Assembly (NCBI GenBank): GCA_043729515.1
Contig: JAYTLK010000195.1
Coordinates: 1-12,955, forward strand
Source: JANXSS01 sp043729515
GTDB taxonomy: Bacteria; Pseudomonadota; Gammaproteobacteria; Burkholderiales; Burkholderiaceae_D
Direction of reading: 5' to 3'
Length of the DNA: 12,955 nt
Shown one piece after another: positions 1-7,467 of the stretch (position 1 is its first letter; every line of letters starts with the position of its first letter). The position numbers and the translations under genes are program-made. A model generated the notes under the pieces. That model searched no databases. It was given only the letters and a program-made list of their open reading frames with translations, and was not told the DNA's origin.

Positions 1-882
1 GGTCGCAGCAACAGTGGGCCTCATCACCACGACAGCGATTTCATGCCAGGCGTGCCCCATTTATCGCCGCGCAACGCGCCGATACCGAATCGCCAGCCCA
101 ACACGCTCCGGTCGATGACGAGATCCGGTACTGTCACGCCCGACGCAAATCCTGCATACACTGATATCGAAACCGGCCTCGGTCTGCATTCGCCTTCCAA
201 GGACGGCGGCTCTGCACCGTCGAGAGAAGTGTCATTCGCAAGAAAGCTGCAAGCGACACTCTCGACCGGGCTCGGTGTCGGAGTGCCGCTTGCGGCAGCA
301 AACGTCGGTACTGAAAGAATTGCCGGCGCATTACTCGACATGGCGCACTCGCGCCATCTTCCGCCGACCAGCCTGCGCGCGTCGTTTGCTGCAGGCAGTC
401 TGGGGATTGCCGCGGACATCGTGGTGACAGGCATGGTGACCGCTGCCGGCCACGTCTATCTCGACAAAAAGTTTTACCATGATCAGAACAAGACAGCTGA
501 CGAAATGATCGCTGCCAAAAAAGCGAATTCCGTGATCCTGTCCTATCTGGGGGGCGCCGGGACTTCACTCGCAACCAGTCTTGCCGCAACTGCGATGACC
601 GGGACCGCTATCACCGCCGGCACTGTCAAAACCGCTTTGATCACCCAAGCCATTGGAGGCGCGATTCTTCATCCAGTCATCTTCGGCGCTGCCGCGGGTG
701 CGCTCGCTTATCATCGTAGAAACCCTCCGGCAGCGCCCAGGGCACCGGACGGTCTACAAGCGGGTCTTGAAAATCACGCTCACTGGATTCAGGAGAAGCT
801 CGCTGCACCCGCAAGCGTTCAAATAACTACGCCAGACCCGCAGCAGCTGCCAGCAATCCTACCCGGTGACGACATGGTTTGA
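1..882 (+). CDS. Ala/Gly-rich protein with four hydrophobic segments, function unknown (5' end uncertain)
   Basis: I do not recognise this family. The frame is open from base 1; the first ATG is at 43 (279 aa) and a second in-frame ATG lies at 115. Neither has a clear Shine-Dalgarno sequence, so the true start may lie outside the window. From the ATG at 43, residues 1-65 are polar and rich in Pro, Ser and Thr. Hydrophobic Ala/Gly stretches follow at about 71-88, 114-139, 163-192 and 199-222, with a charged Lys/Asp segment (140-161) between the second and third. The tail (223-279) is Pro-rich and soluble. A disordered N-terminus before Gly/Ala-rich helices recalls secreted effector or pore-type proteins, but no signature motif supports that. 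No signal peptide is visible. Coding bias is consistent along the frame, so I believe it is a gene. Confidence 0.6.
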   Translation, partial: GRSNSGPHHHDSDFMPGVPHLSPRNAPIPNRQPNTLRSMTRSGTVTPDANPAYTDIETGLGLHSPSKDGGSAPSREVSFARKLQATLSTGLGVGVPLAAANVGTERIAGALLDMAHSRHLPPTSLRASFAAGSLGIAADIVVTGMVTAAGHVYLDKKFYHDQNKTADEMIAAKKANSVILSYLGGAGTSLATSLAATAMTGTAITAGTVKTALITQAIGGAILHPVIFGAAAGALAYHRRNPPAAPRAPDGLQAGLENHAHWIQEKLAAPASVQITTPDPQQLPAILPGDDMV

Positions 883-922
883 TGACAGATAGAAAAAGCA
901 GCGCATCCCGTACATGCAGACC

Positions 923-952
923 GAGAAAGGCCCCCGGGTTTTTCCATTTCTC
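923..952. terminator. Weak candidate terminator between convergent genes
   Basis: GAGAAA (923-928) is complementary to TTTCTC (947-952), and CCCGGG plus a run of five T lies between the arms. It sits between the stops of two convergent genes (882 and 1010), where a bidirectional terminator is expected. The inner loop geometry is poor, so this is tentative. A perfect 10-bp palindrome, CTGCATGCAG, follows at 965-974. Confidence 0.25.
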
Positions 953-1009
953 ATGCCATGCGCTCTGCATGCAGGTAACAAAATTAACCGATCCGCAAGC
1001 GATGTGCCG

Positions 1010-1516
1010 TCAGCCTTTTTTGCTGTAAAAACGGCGCTCGCGACCGCTACCTTCGCTCAACATTGATCCATCCTTGGTCATCAAGGTGATCGCATTGGCC
1101 AGTCGCTGTTTGAGTTTTTTTAGATCAGTCGCATTCGGCTTGATTTGTAATGTACTGATTGCTGCTGCGATGATGTCCTTGTTCGAGATCGGTGTTTCCG
1201 ATAACAGGCTCTGCCAGAAACGAGCGGTCGTGGCTGGCAGCTTGCCGCCCGATTTACCATTTGCCTTGCCACGGCGCTTGGCATTTTCGACCCCGCTGTT
1301 AGCACTTGCCGTTTCCATCGTTTTGGCTTTGCGCGTATAAGTCCGTTTGCCAGTGCTGCCGTGCACGGAAGATTGACTCTGTCCACCGTCGAGCTGATCA
1401 AGTTGCGCAATCATTTTCTCCAACGTTGCAATCCGCGTGGAGTAAAACGCAATGCCTTCTTTTGCATGTTTGATTTCTGCATCGAGGGCAGATTTAACGC
1501 TTGTCATGTTCGACAT
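1010..1516 (-). CDS. Small basic coiled-coil protein, probable DNA-binding protein
   Basis: This is a 168-aa protein of unrecognised family. Residues 1-45 form a probable amphipathic coiled coil (SALDAEIKHAKEGIAFYSTR and onward). Residues 46-92 are a Lys/Arg/Ser-rich linker containing GKRTYTRKAK. Residues 93-168 look like a compact, mostly helical domain ending in the basic GSGRERRFYSKKG, reminiscent of a winged-helix module. A coiled coil, basic linker and small C-terminal domain suggest an oligomeric nucleoid-associated or regulatory protein; that is inference. The start is well supported: AAGGAG lies 5 nt before the ATG. An alternative ATG is at codon 4. It converges with the gene ending at 882 and has its own upstream region containing an inverted repeat (1556-1582), which could be an autoregulatory site. 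Confidence 0.75.
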   Translation of the reverse strand: MSNMTSVKSALDAEIKHAKEGIAFYSTRIATLEKMIAQLDQLDGGQSQSSVHGSTGKRTYTRKAKTMETASANSGVENAKRRGKANGKSGGKLPATTARFWQSLLSETPISNKDIIAAAISTLQIKPNATDLKKLKQRLANAITLMTKDGSMLSEGSGRERRFYSKKG

Positions 1517-2085
1517 GATGGCTCCTTGGAATTGTAAGATGCCATACTAACAGTATTGACTCCAAGAAAACAATTGAGTCAACTTTCTGCAACGAATCTA
1601 AAGCGTTCAGTCATCTTTTGAGAATGTAGTGGTGTAAGGAAAAACATCTGCACTCTTTTGCACCGGACTAATTGTAGTAAAGCAAAGACGCATGGAAAGA
1701 TGACAGGCCTGACACGCAAATGTTAAACCGCGCACAGACGCCAATGATGCTTTATTTGAAAGTGACTGCATGCCACCCGCTGCAGGCATGTTCAAAAGAA
1801 AGGGTCCGGGATTTCATTCCATGCACACGTTTTGAATTTCTTGTTGGCGTGCAGAGGGTGTGGATGGAATTGTTTGAATCGCGACAGCAGTACAGTGGTC
1901 GGTCCACGATTCGATGCGCCGACTCACTGTCTGTTCCAGGTCGGCATCCTGCCGGGTCCATATTGCAACCGAATTGACTGGGTGCTTGTACCGAACATGT
2001 GTGCGGCATTGAAGTATCGGCATGTGCCGGTGCCAACATTCAATGGAACAGCGGTTGTCTGATTCCATCCTCATAAGGTAACACC
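1517..2085. other. 569-base intergenic region
   Basis: This stretch separates divergent genes. Apart from the inverted repeat at 1556-1582, it has only short open frames without ribosome binding sites and with Cys/His/Trp-rich translations unlike real proteins. A small inverted repeat CATGCC/GGCATG occurs at about 1774-1795. TTGACT at 1974-1979 could be a -35 element for the downstream lipoprotein gene, but no good -10 follows it. I see no RNA gene here. Confidence 0.5.
1556..1582. promoter_or_regulatory. Inverted repeat TTGACTC-N13-GAGTCAA, candidate operator
   Basis: Perfect 7-bp arms at 1556-1562 and 1576-1582 are separated by 13 bp, so the arm centres are 20 bp apart, about two helical turns on one DNA face. 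It lies 40-66 bp upstream of the minus-strand gene starting at 1516. The distal arm, read on the minus strand, contains TTGACT, a good -35 hexamer. I could not find a convincing -10 at 16-18 bp spacing. The position suits repression or autoregulation; the cognate protein is unknown. Confidence 0.4.
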
Positions 2086-2931
2086 ATGAAATCTTCGACA
2101 CCTATTCTAAACACGACCCGTCTTCTTCTTGCGGCCGCCGTTCTGAGCACTGTCGTGACTGGCTGCGGGCGTCGCAATGCCGATGCCCCGACCGCTGGAG
2201 CAAGCTCGGCGGATAGTTCGACTGCTGCCAGTACCGGTATGAACAAGGATGCCAGCACGGCGGCAGCCGGTACCGCTGGTTCGAGCGGCGCGGCTGGCAC
2301 GGCAAGTAACATGGGCACCGGCCCGGGTGCTGCTGCTCCGGGTAACAATGTTTCTGACAGCACTTCTGCCACATCGCCCGCGGCAACTGGCACAGGCATG
2401 ACTGCCGACGCAGCCGGCGCAGCTTCCAGCGGTGCCTCCACCAGCGGCACCAGCGCTGCCGGTTCCGGTGCATCTGCTGCAACACCAAATGATGCGCAGA
2501 TCGCTGCCATTGTCATGACAGTCAATACCAGTGAAATCGATGCCGGCAAATTGGCTGAATCCAAAGGCCAGAATGCGAAGGTCAAGGACTATGCCCGCGA
2601 AATGATCAAGGAACATACGGTAATGAATCAGGAAGGTTCTGCGTTGACAAAGAAAAAGCATTTGTCGCCGCAAGAAAGCGACGTCACGAAAACGATGAAG
2701 GATGATGCTGGAAAAGTGGCGGCGAACCTGAAATCAGCCACCGGCCATTCCTTCGACAAAGCCTATATAGACAGCCAGGTTGCCGATCACGAAAAAGTGC
2801 TGATGATGATCGACAACGTCTTGCTGCCGAATGCGAAAGACGCTGAGTTGAAAGCAATGTTGCAAAAAGCGCGTCCGGCCGTGAACATGCATCTGGACCA
2901 AGCCAAGGCACTGCAGACATCGATGAAGTAA
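2086..2931 (+). CDS. DUF4142 lipoprotein with long Ala/Ser/Gly/Thr tether
   Basis: This 281-aa protein is predicted to be exported and lipidated: a basic N-terminus, hydrophobic segment 12-25 and lipobox VTGC with the lipidated Cys at 27. Residues 28-134 are a low-complexity tether made almost only of Ala, Ser, Gly and Thr. Residues 136-278 match the DUF4142 domain, a helical ferritin-like fold: an opening NDAQIAAIV, then AREMIKEHT, DSQVADHEKVLMMID and a closing PAVNMHLDQAKAL, with His at 177, 235 and 269 in the helical repeats. DUF4142 proteins are periplasmic or envelope proteins often linked to stress; the biochemical role is unknown. AAGG lies upstream of the ATG. The gene stands alone and is followed by a hairpin terminator. 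The unusual feature is the tether of about 100 residues, which is long for this family as I know it. Confidence 0.88.
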   Translation: MKSSTPILNTTRLLLAAAVLSTVVTGCGRRNADAPTAGASSADSSTAASTGMNKDASTAAAGTAGSSGAAGTASNMGTGPGAAAPGNNVSDSTSATSPAATGTGMTADAAGAASSGASTSGTSAAGSGASAATPNDAQIAAIVMTVNTSEIDAGKLAESKGQNAKVKDYAREMIKEHTVMNQEGSALTKKKHLSPQESDVTKTMKDDAGKVAANLKSATGHSFDKAYIDSQVADHEKVLMMIDNVLLPNAKDAELKAMLQKARPAVNMHLDQAKALQTSMK

Positions 2932-2985
2932 ACATCAGCGCATCGGAACGGGTTGGTTGTTTCGGTCTTGTAGAAAATTCAGAGT

Positions 2986-3020
2986 AACGCCGTCGCGGGT
3001 CAGACCGGGGCGGCGTTTTC
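2986..3020 (+). terminator. Hairpin terminator after the DUF4142 gene
   Basis: AACGCCG (2986-2992) pairs with CGGCGTT (3011-3017) and is followed by TTTTC, about 55 bases after the stop codon. The loop is long (18 nt) but can fold further. The stem, T tract and position fit an intrinsic terminator. Confidence 0.65.
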
Positions 3021-3347
3021 TATTGCGCCGCGATTGTTTACAGCATTTGTTATTGGGTAATGCGGTGGGGGAGTACTGGCGTGGTCCAACGTGCGCCAGT
3101 CGATAAACCAATGAGTGGAGCAGATTCCACGGCGTCCGATCGTAACGACGTATGACGCGATCTGAACTTGCTTCAAACCTTGGCGCAGAACAGACAGAAT
3201 ATGTAACAAGACCAGAGAAGAGCGCTAGAAAATAAAAATGCAACTAACCGTTTAAGCCGAACATGCGGGCTTGCAGTGAAGCTTGGCACTGTAGAAAGCA
3301 CGTTAGTTGTATTTCATATTCAGCTTACAACCGCATGCTGCCGCCCT
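3021..3347. other. Intergenic region with no convincing gene
   Basis: This gap separates the DUF4142 terminator from the convergent minus-strand operon. Open frames here are short, lack ribosome binding sites and translate to Arg/Cys-rich sequence. The only structure is a 6-bp inverted repeat, GTTGTA (3306-3311) with TACAAC (3326-3331), just past the end of the minus-strand operon. It has no T tract and could be a weak terminator. Confidence 0.5.
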
Positions 3348-3920
3348 TCAAGGCTCTACCAGCATGGCAATTCGATTTGCACGCCAGAGCGAATAACCCA
3401 CGTATCCAACAATTGCCAGGTTCAGAACCAACGCCAGTGATTTGATCAGCGTTACATGCCGCATGACCTCAAACAATTCGTACGGTACGTATAACAGGCC
3501 ACTTGCCACGGCCAGCCACTTTGCCCACTTCCGAGCACGCCACAATCCATAGGCTTCGGCAAAGCGCAGCGCGGCATAAGCGTAGGCGGCAAATGCCAGC
3601 CACATCAATCGGTGCCCCGTAAAAGCGCCGACCCGCAAGAAAAGGTTCGCCATCATCCCGCGCGGGGCCAGATGAAGCGTGTCGACGAAGGCTTTTGCGA
3701 AATGCTGCAGGTCCACATGCATCAACGACAGGAGACCGAAGCCAGCGAGCAGGACCAGAACGCCCTTCGCCGCCTCAAAGCAGGCGATCAGGTGTTCGCC
3801 GCGGGTTGGCTTCAGCACGAGGGACGATGCCTCTATCAACCCAGCAGTGCGTTCGCCAGCCAAAACGACATCCCCGACATCGCCATGCGCCTGAATCAAT
3901 CCGGAATTCTCGCGCTCCAT
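3348..3920 (-). CDS. DUF2127 family integral membrane protein
   Basis: This 190-aa membrane protein is of the DUF2127 type. After a polar N-terminus (1-42) the family pattern begins at IACFEAAKGVLVLLAGFGLL (45-64), the first membrane segment. Further hydrophobic segments are at about 104-122, 133-150 and 159-178. Typical motifs are ALRFAEAYGLWRARKWAKW (117-135) and YVPYELFEVMRH (144-155). The family's function is unknown; it is predicted in the inner membrane. The gene begins 12 nt after the DUF4404 stop on the same strand, with no strong ribosome binding site, so translation is probably coupled. The N-terminal 40 residues are longer than I expect for the family and the true start could be further in. 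It is the last gene of the minus-strand block. Confidence 0.85.
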   Translation of the reverse strand: MERENSGLIQAHGDVGDVVLAGERTAGLIEASSLVLKPTRGEHLIACFEAAKGVLVLLAGFGLLSLMHVDLQHFAKAFVDTLHLAPRGMMANLFLRVGAFTGHRLMWLAFAAYAYAALRFAEAYGLWRARKWAKWLAVASGLLYVPYELFEVMRHVTLIKSLALVLNLAIVGYVGYSLWRANRIAMLVEP

Positions 3921-3932
3921 GACGGCGTAGCT

Positions 3933-4229
3933 TCAGATGCCGATGCGCTGCAAGGTATCGGTCAACTCACGCAGTACCGGCTCCAGGTGCGGATGGGCGG
4001 CGGCAAAGCGCGCCGAGATTTCCTGGGCACGGTTGCCAAGGCCAGTCGGTGTCGGTGCCGCGCTCGCGAGAGAATCCGCACCGCCAGCCTGATTCTCTTG
4101 CATCAGGCGAGCATGGATGTCTGCATCAAGCAGACGCAGCAGACTCTGCAGTTCCGGGTCGAGCGGTTCTCCTGACACCAGGCTGGCGTGCAGTGAAAGC
4201 AGGGTCTGTTTCAATTGGTCTGATGCCAT
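3933..4229 (-). CDS. DUF4404 family small protein
   Basis: This 98-aa soluble protein matches the DUF4404 family. It opens with a helix, MASDQLKQTLLSLHASL, followed by a Pro-containing turn and a second helix (SLLRLLDADIHARL). An Ala/Pro-rich linker precedes the conserved C-terminal half, EISARFAAAHPHLEPVLREL. I chose the ATG at 4229 because GAGG lies 6 nt before it; a longer frame back to 4277 adds a His-rich, non-conserved N-terminus. The family function is unknown. It lies 12 nt upstream of the DUF2127 gene and 111 nt downstream of the four-helix membrane protein gene, so it may start its own transcript or continue the larger operon. Confidence 0.8.
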   Translation of the reverse strand: MASDQLKQTLLSLHASLVSGEPLDPELQSLLRLLDADIHARLMQENQAGGADSLASAAPTPTGLGNRAQEISARFAAAHPHLEPVLRELTDTLQRIGI

Positions 4230-4340
4230 ATCGCCTCGATGGTGATGCTTCGAACAGTGTACGACTGATGCTAGCACCGGCTTTCCCTGGCGCAGGTGAG
4301 GCTACGCACATTGGTGCGGTATTTGCCGGTTTGCGCATCG

Positions 4341-4844
4341 CTACTTCAGCTTCGCATCTTCCCGTTTTGCCTCGGCCATTGCTTCCGGTTCGAGCTTTTC
4401 CGCAAAACCGTTCTTGCGGATGAAATATCCCCAGGCCGCAAGCAGCACGCCAACCGCAGCCAGAAGGCTCGATGCATACCAGAGCAGGGAAAGGTCTTCA
4501 TGAATCGCCTTGAAGCTGGCAACCAGGCCTTCGATCGCCAGAGCCACGACCACCACCACGAAAAACCGTGACACGAAGCGCCGCACCCTGGTCGGCGCAC
4601 TCACATCCGCATCCCGCACGACTTCTTCCTCGAGAATTGTCTCGGCGATCTGCAGCGCCACGACAGCAGCCGCCAGCAGACCGACTGCTTCGATGACTGC
4701 CTGCGCGGTTTCGGTATCGAAACCGGCTTTCACCGCACCCCAGGCCATGTAGGTCGCAATGCCCATCAGCAGCACGGCCGCCGCGCCGAACAGAAACGCC
4801 ATGATGCAATGCAGGAAACGAAAGATCCTTGTTGCGAATTTCAC
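4341..4844 (-). CDS. Conserved four-helix membrane protein, function unknown (GTG start)
   Basis: This is a 167-aa predicted inner-membrane protein. Hydrophobic segments lie at about 11-34, 46-66, 90-110 and 120-142, with a basic loop (TRVRRFVSRF) before the third and a charged C-terminal tail rich in Lys, Glu and Ala. The stretch ALAIEGLVASFKAI (101-114) looks conserved among similar proteobacterial proteins, as far as I recall, but no function is assigned. I chose the GTG at 4842-4844: GGAG lies 6 nt before it, and its GTGA overlaps the TGA stop of the upstream gene by 4 nt, a classic coupling arrangement. The frame remains open to 4994, but that extension lies inside the upstream gene. It forms an operon with the DCC-family gene. 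Confidence 0.78.
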   Translation of the reverse strand: MKFATRIFRFLHCIMAFLFGAAAVLLMGIATYMAWGAVKAGFDTETAQAVIEAVGLLAAAVVALQIAETILEEEVVRDADVSAPTRVRRFVSRFFVVVVVALAIEGLVASFKAIHEDLSLLWYASSLLAAVGVLLAAWGYFIRKNGFAEKLEPEAMAEAKREDAKLK

Positions 4845-5242
4845 CGCATGCTCCGTGCTTCCAGGCTGCGAGCAAGCAATTGCAATCTCGGCCGCAACCG
4901 CAGGAACAAACTGTAGGCTGCTTCCATCAACGGCATCATCCCCGGAAGCCGGCCGAGACGCCCGAGCCAGCGCCATCCAGGCAGCACTGACCAAAGCGCC
5001 ACGAAGGCAGCCGCGCCACTCAAGACCGTCCCATCGGCCTGCTGCACGTGGAATCGGGCAAGGTAGGCGTTTTTATCGCCACCTGGCGGCAGAGGCACAT
5101 GCGGCGCATTGACGTCGCACCAGGTCACCGGTTGCAATGCATCGAGGCCGCGATAGAGTCCGATCTCGCGCCGGCAGAGGGGGCAGGCACCGTCATACAA
5201 TACGGTCAGTGACGGCGTGGGCAGTGTTGTCTTTTGTTCCAT
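4841..5242 (-). CDS. DCC family (DUF393) thiol-disulfide oxidoreductase-like protein
   Basis: This 133-aa protein has the family's defining motif at its N-terminus, LTVLYDGACPLCRREIGLYR (12-31), with the CxxC pair at Cys20 and Cys23. It continues with the usual ITWCDVN-like segment (VTWCDVNAP, 39-47), the QxADGxVLSGAAAF segment (68-80) and a hydrophobic, basic C-terminus. DCC proteins resemble thioredoxin-fold oxidoreductases; substrates are mostly unknown. The length is normal. The start lacks a strong ribosome binding site, but the motif position fits it. The stop codon overlaps the next gene by 4 nt. It diverges from the ABC1/UbiB-type kinase across a 155-bp gap, so the two units may share a regulatory region. 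Confidence 0.87.
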   Translation of the reverse strand: MEQKTTLPTPSLTVLYDGACPLCRREIGLYRGLDALQPVTWCDVNAPHVPLPPGGDKNAYLARFHVQQADGTVLSGAAAFVALWSVLPGWRWLGRLGRLPGMMPLMEAAYSLFLRLRPRLQLLARSLEARSMR

Positions 5243-5397
5243 GCCGAGATGATGACAGAACTTGCGGCGCAGCGTGTCCGGTCGCCAATGCCGGTTCCCG
5301 TTGCACGCTCCGGCGCATACCTGCTTGCGCCGCCCGCTGCGAGTCGTACCGACCCGCTTTTACCCTCATTGACAACCCATCCGGAGAAACCACTCCA

Positions 5398-6738
5398 ATG
5401 CCAGACGACCCGACCGAGATCGACATCGAACGCGAGATCCGCAACCGTGCCGTTCCCAGTGGTCGCTTGCGCCGCCTGGTCGGACTTGGCACTTTGGCCG
5501 GCGGCATTGCCGGTAATGTCTTGAGCGAAGGTGCGCGAAACCTGGCCCAGGGCAAGCGTCCGCGCCTGGGCGAATTGATTCTGACACCTGCCAATGCTCA
5601 TCGCGTGGCCGAGAAGCTGGCGCACATGCGCGGTGCAGCGATGAAAGTCGGGCAATTTCTGTCGATGGATGCCGGTGATTTGCTGCCACCGGAAACTGCC
5701 GCGATCCTCGCCCGGCTGCGCGCCGACGCGACGCCGATGCCGATGAGCCAGGTCGTCGCCATGCTCGATGCAAACTGGGGAGAGGGCTGGCGCCGGCATT
5801 TTCGGCAGTTCTCATTCACCCCGGTGGCAGCGGCCTCCATCGGGCAGGTGCATTTTGGGGAAATGACCGACGGCCAGCGGGTCGCCGTCAAGGTTCAATA
5901 TCCGGGCGTCAAGGAAAGCATCGACAGCGACATCGACAACGTCGCCGCGTTGTGCCGGCTGTCGGGCCTGATTCCCAAGACGGTCGATTTCAGCCCGCTG
6001 CTTGCGCAAGCCAAGCAGCAGCTGCACGAGGAAGCAGATTATCTGCATGAAGCCGCTGCCATGGAGCGGTATCGCGATCTGCTCGCCCGCGATCCTTCCT
6101 ACGCGATCCCGCAGGCGCACCAGGCACTGACCACCGGCCAGGTCCTGACCATGACCAGGATGGAGGGCGTGCCGGTGGAAAGCCTCATCCACGCTCCGCA
6201 GGAAGAACGCAACCGGGTCGTGACGCTGCTGATGCGCCTGCTGTTTCAGGAAATGTTCGTGTTTCGGTTCATCCAGACCGATCCCAACTTCGCCAACTAC
6301 CGCTTCGAGCGCGCGTCCGGGCGATTGGTCCTGCTTGATTTCGGCGCGACCCGGGAATACGCGATTGCGATGATCATGCAGTACCGGCAGCTGTTGCAGG
6401 GAGCGATCGCTTGCGACCCCGCGCTACTCACACCGGCAGCAATCGCACTCGGCTATTTCGATGAAACTACCCCTGCGCCGCAACGCGATGCCGTGCTCGG
6501 CATGTTCATTGATGTCGGCGAGCCGCTGCGCGCGGAAGGTGCCTACGATTTTGGCGCGTCGGACCTGGCTGCGCGGCTACGGGACAAGGGCATTGCGCTG
6601 GGCATGGAACGCGACTTCTGGCATACGCCGGAGGCCAACGTGCTTTTGTTGCACAGGAAGATGGCCGGCTTGTATTTGTTGGCGGCGCGGCTGCAGGCAC
6701 GGGTCGATGTCGGCTCGATCAGTCGGCAATTCGTCTGA
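5398..6738 (+). CDS. ABC1/UbiB (AarF/ADCK) family atypical kinase
   Basis: This 446-aa protein shows the full motif series of the ABC1/ADCK family: KxGQ at 83-86 (KVGQFLSMD), the Ala-rich nucleotide-binding loop AAASIGQVH (144-152), VAVKVQYPG with Lys165, Glu212 in HEEADYLHE, QTDPNFANY (293-301) with Asp295 and Asn300, and the DFG triad at 314-316. Members are ATPase/kinase-like proteins supporting ubiquinone synthesis or lipid homeostasis. The QTDPN form of the catalytic loop resembles ADCK3/Coq8 more than the HADMHPGN of classical UbiB, so it is probably a paralogue and not the housekeeping ubiB. No C-terminal transmembrane helices of the UbiB type are present. I chose the ATG at 5398, with GGAG 11 nt upstream. 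The frame extends further back but that part is antisense to the DCC gene. No neighbour is an obvious ubiquinone-pathway gene. Confidence 0.9.
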   Translation: MPDDPTEIDIEREIRNRAVPSGRLRRLVGLGTLAGGIAGNVLSEGARNLAQGKRPRLGELILTPANAHRVAEKLAHMRGAAMKVGQFLSMDAGDLLPPETAAILARLRADATPMPMSQVVAMLDANWGEGWRRHFRQFSFTPVAAASIGQVHFGEMTDGQRVAVKVQYPGVKESIDSDIDNVAALCRLSGLIPKTVDFSPLLAQAKQQLHEEADYLHEAAAMERYRDLLARDPSYAIPQAHQALTTGQVLTMTRMEGVPVESLIHAPQEERNRVVTLLMRLLFQEMFVFRFIQTDPNFANYRFERASGRLVLLDFGATREYAIAMIMQYRQLLQGAIACDPALLTPAAIALGYFDETTPAPQRDAVLGMFIDVGEPLRAEGAYDFGASDLAARLRDKGIALGMERDFWHTPEANVLLLHRKMAGLYLLAARLQARVDVGSISRQFV

Positions 6739-6791
6739 ACTGCTGACGGCCTTCCCGCCGGAATGCAGCGGGGCACCAGCGGGCCATACAT

Positions 6792-7451
6792 TCAGAGCCG
6801 TGGTGTTTTCCCGGCCCGCGAACGCCGAAAAAGCATGAAGGCAACCAAGGCGAGCAGACCCCATAGCAGGATCGAGCCAAAACCGCTGCGGCCTGTTTCG
6901 GTCGTGGCCGGCACTGGCTGCCCTGCCTGTCCGGCACCGACCGCGTCGGTGCCACTGGCTCCGCCACCGGACTGCTGCCTTGGTGTGGCCGGGTCTGCCG
7001 TGCCGTTCAAATTGCCGTTCGAATTTCCATTCCCAGTCACATTCCCATTGCCATTCCGGTTGCCGTCTGCATTGCCATTGCCATTGCCATTCCCGGCCGC
7101 ATTCGTGGAGCGGTCATGTGAGGACATCAGTGAGCCCAACCCAAGTCCGACCAATGCGCCACCCAGCATGCCGCCCCACGGCACACCGCTGCCCTGGCGC
7201 GCAAGATTCGGTGGCGCCGGAGCGGGCACCGGCGCGGACTGTCGCACCGGTTCGGGCGCCTGGCGCGGCACATAGGCTGGTGCCGCGGGAACAGGCTGGC
7301 GCGGCTGATAGGCCGGCGTGCTGCGCTGCCGGTACATCGGCGCCTGTCGCCCGACCGATCCTCCGCCACCGAGGCGGCGGGCAGCGGATTCCGGAATGGC
7401 AATGCAGAGTGTCAGGAGACAAACAACGAGATTGGCGAAGGGACGACGCAT
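6792..7451 (-). CDS. Exported Tim44-like N-terminal protein with Asn-Gly repeats, Tim44 domain absent
   Basis: This 219-aa protein has a signal peptide (1-24, ending ESAA) followed by RRLGGGGSVGRQAPMYRQ, the start typical of bacterial Tim44-like membrane proteins. A Pro/Gln/Arg-rich stretch follows (44-85), then a Gly-rich hydrophobic segment, PWGGMLGGALVGLGLGSLMS (91-110). Those proteins usually continue into a second hydrophobic segment and a C-terminal Tim44 domain. Here residues 118-150 are an Asn-Gly repeat, then a Gly/Ala linker and a single membrane segment (191-208) with a short basic tail, and no Tim44 domain. It may be a shortened paralogue that now acts as an envelope protein. I chose the ATG at 7451, with AGGAG 8 nt upstream; an upstream ATG frame to 7493 would run through a heptamer repeat. 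It converges with the kinase gene, 53 nt apart. Confidence 0.8.
   Translation of the reverse strand: MRRPFANLVVCLLTLCIAIPESAARRLGGGGSVGRQAPMYRQRSTPAYQPRQPVPAAPAYVPRQAPEPVRQSAPVPAPAPPNLARQGSGVPWGGMLGGALVGLGLGSLMSSHDRSTNAAGNGNGNGNADGNRNGNGNVTGNGNSNGNLNGTADPATPRQQSGGGASGTDAVGAGQAGQPVPATTETGRSGFGSILLWGLLALVAFMLFRRSRAGKTPRL
7002..7100 (-). repeat. Hexanucleotide repeat tract encoding Asn-Gly repeats
   Basis: On the plus strand, units such as CCATTG, CCATTC and CCGTTC recur in tandem; on the minus strand they read as GGN-AAY codon pairs. The tract encodes residues 118-150 of the Tim44-like protein. The units are imperfect except for the run around 7071-7090. Because the unit is 6 bp, copy-number change would alter the length of the protein and not the frame. 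Confidence 0.8.
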
Positions 7452-7467
7452 CGTAGGCGCTCCTGAA

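Noticed and set aside
2040..2673. Long open frames antisense to the DUF4142 gene
   Set aside because: They arise from the low-complexity Ala/Gly codons of the real gene and give repetitive Ala/Pro/Val or Cys/Arg/Gly translations.
2935..3243. Minus-strand frame of about 100 codons
   Set aside because: No ribosome binding site, runs through the DUF4142 terminator, and the translation is Arg-rich without domain features.
4845..4994. N-terminal extension of the four-helix membrane protein
   Set aside because: It lies within the DCC gene; the GTG at 4844 has a ribosome binding site and a 4-nt stop/start overlap.
5137..5397. Upstream extension of the kinase reading frame
   Set aside because: It is antisense to the DCC-family gene, translates to Arg/Cys-rich sequence and has no family similarity; the kinase starts at 5398.
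7002..7100. CRISPR-like repeat array
   Set aside because: The units are 6 bp without spacers and lie in frame inside a coding region.
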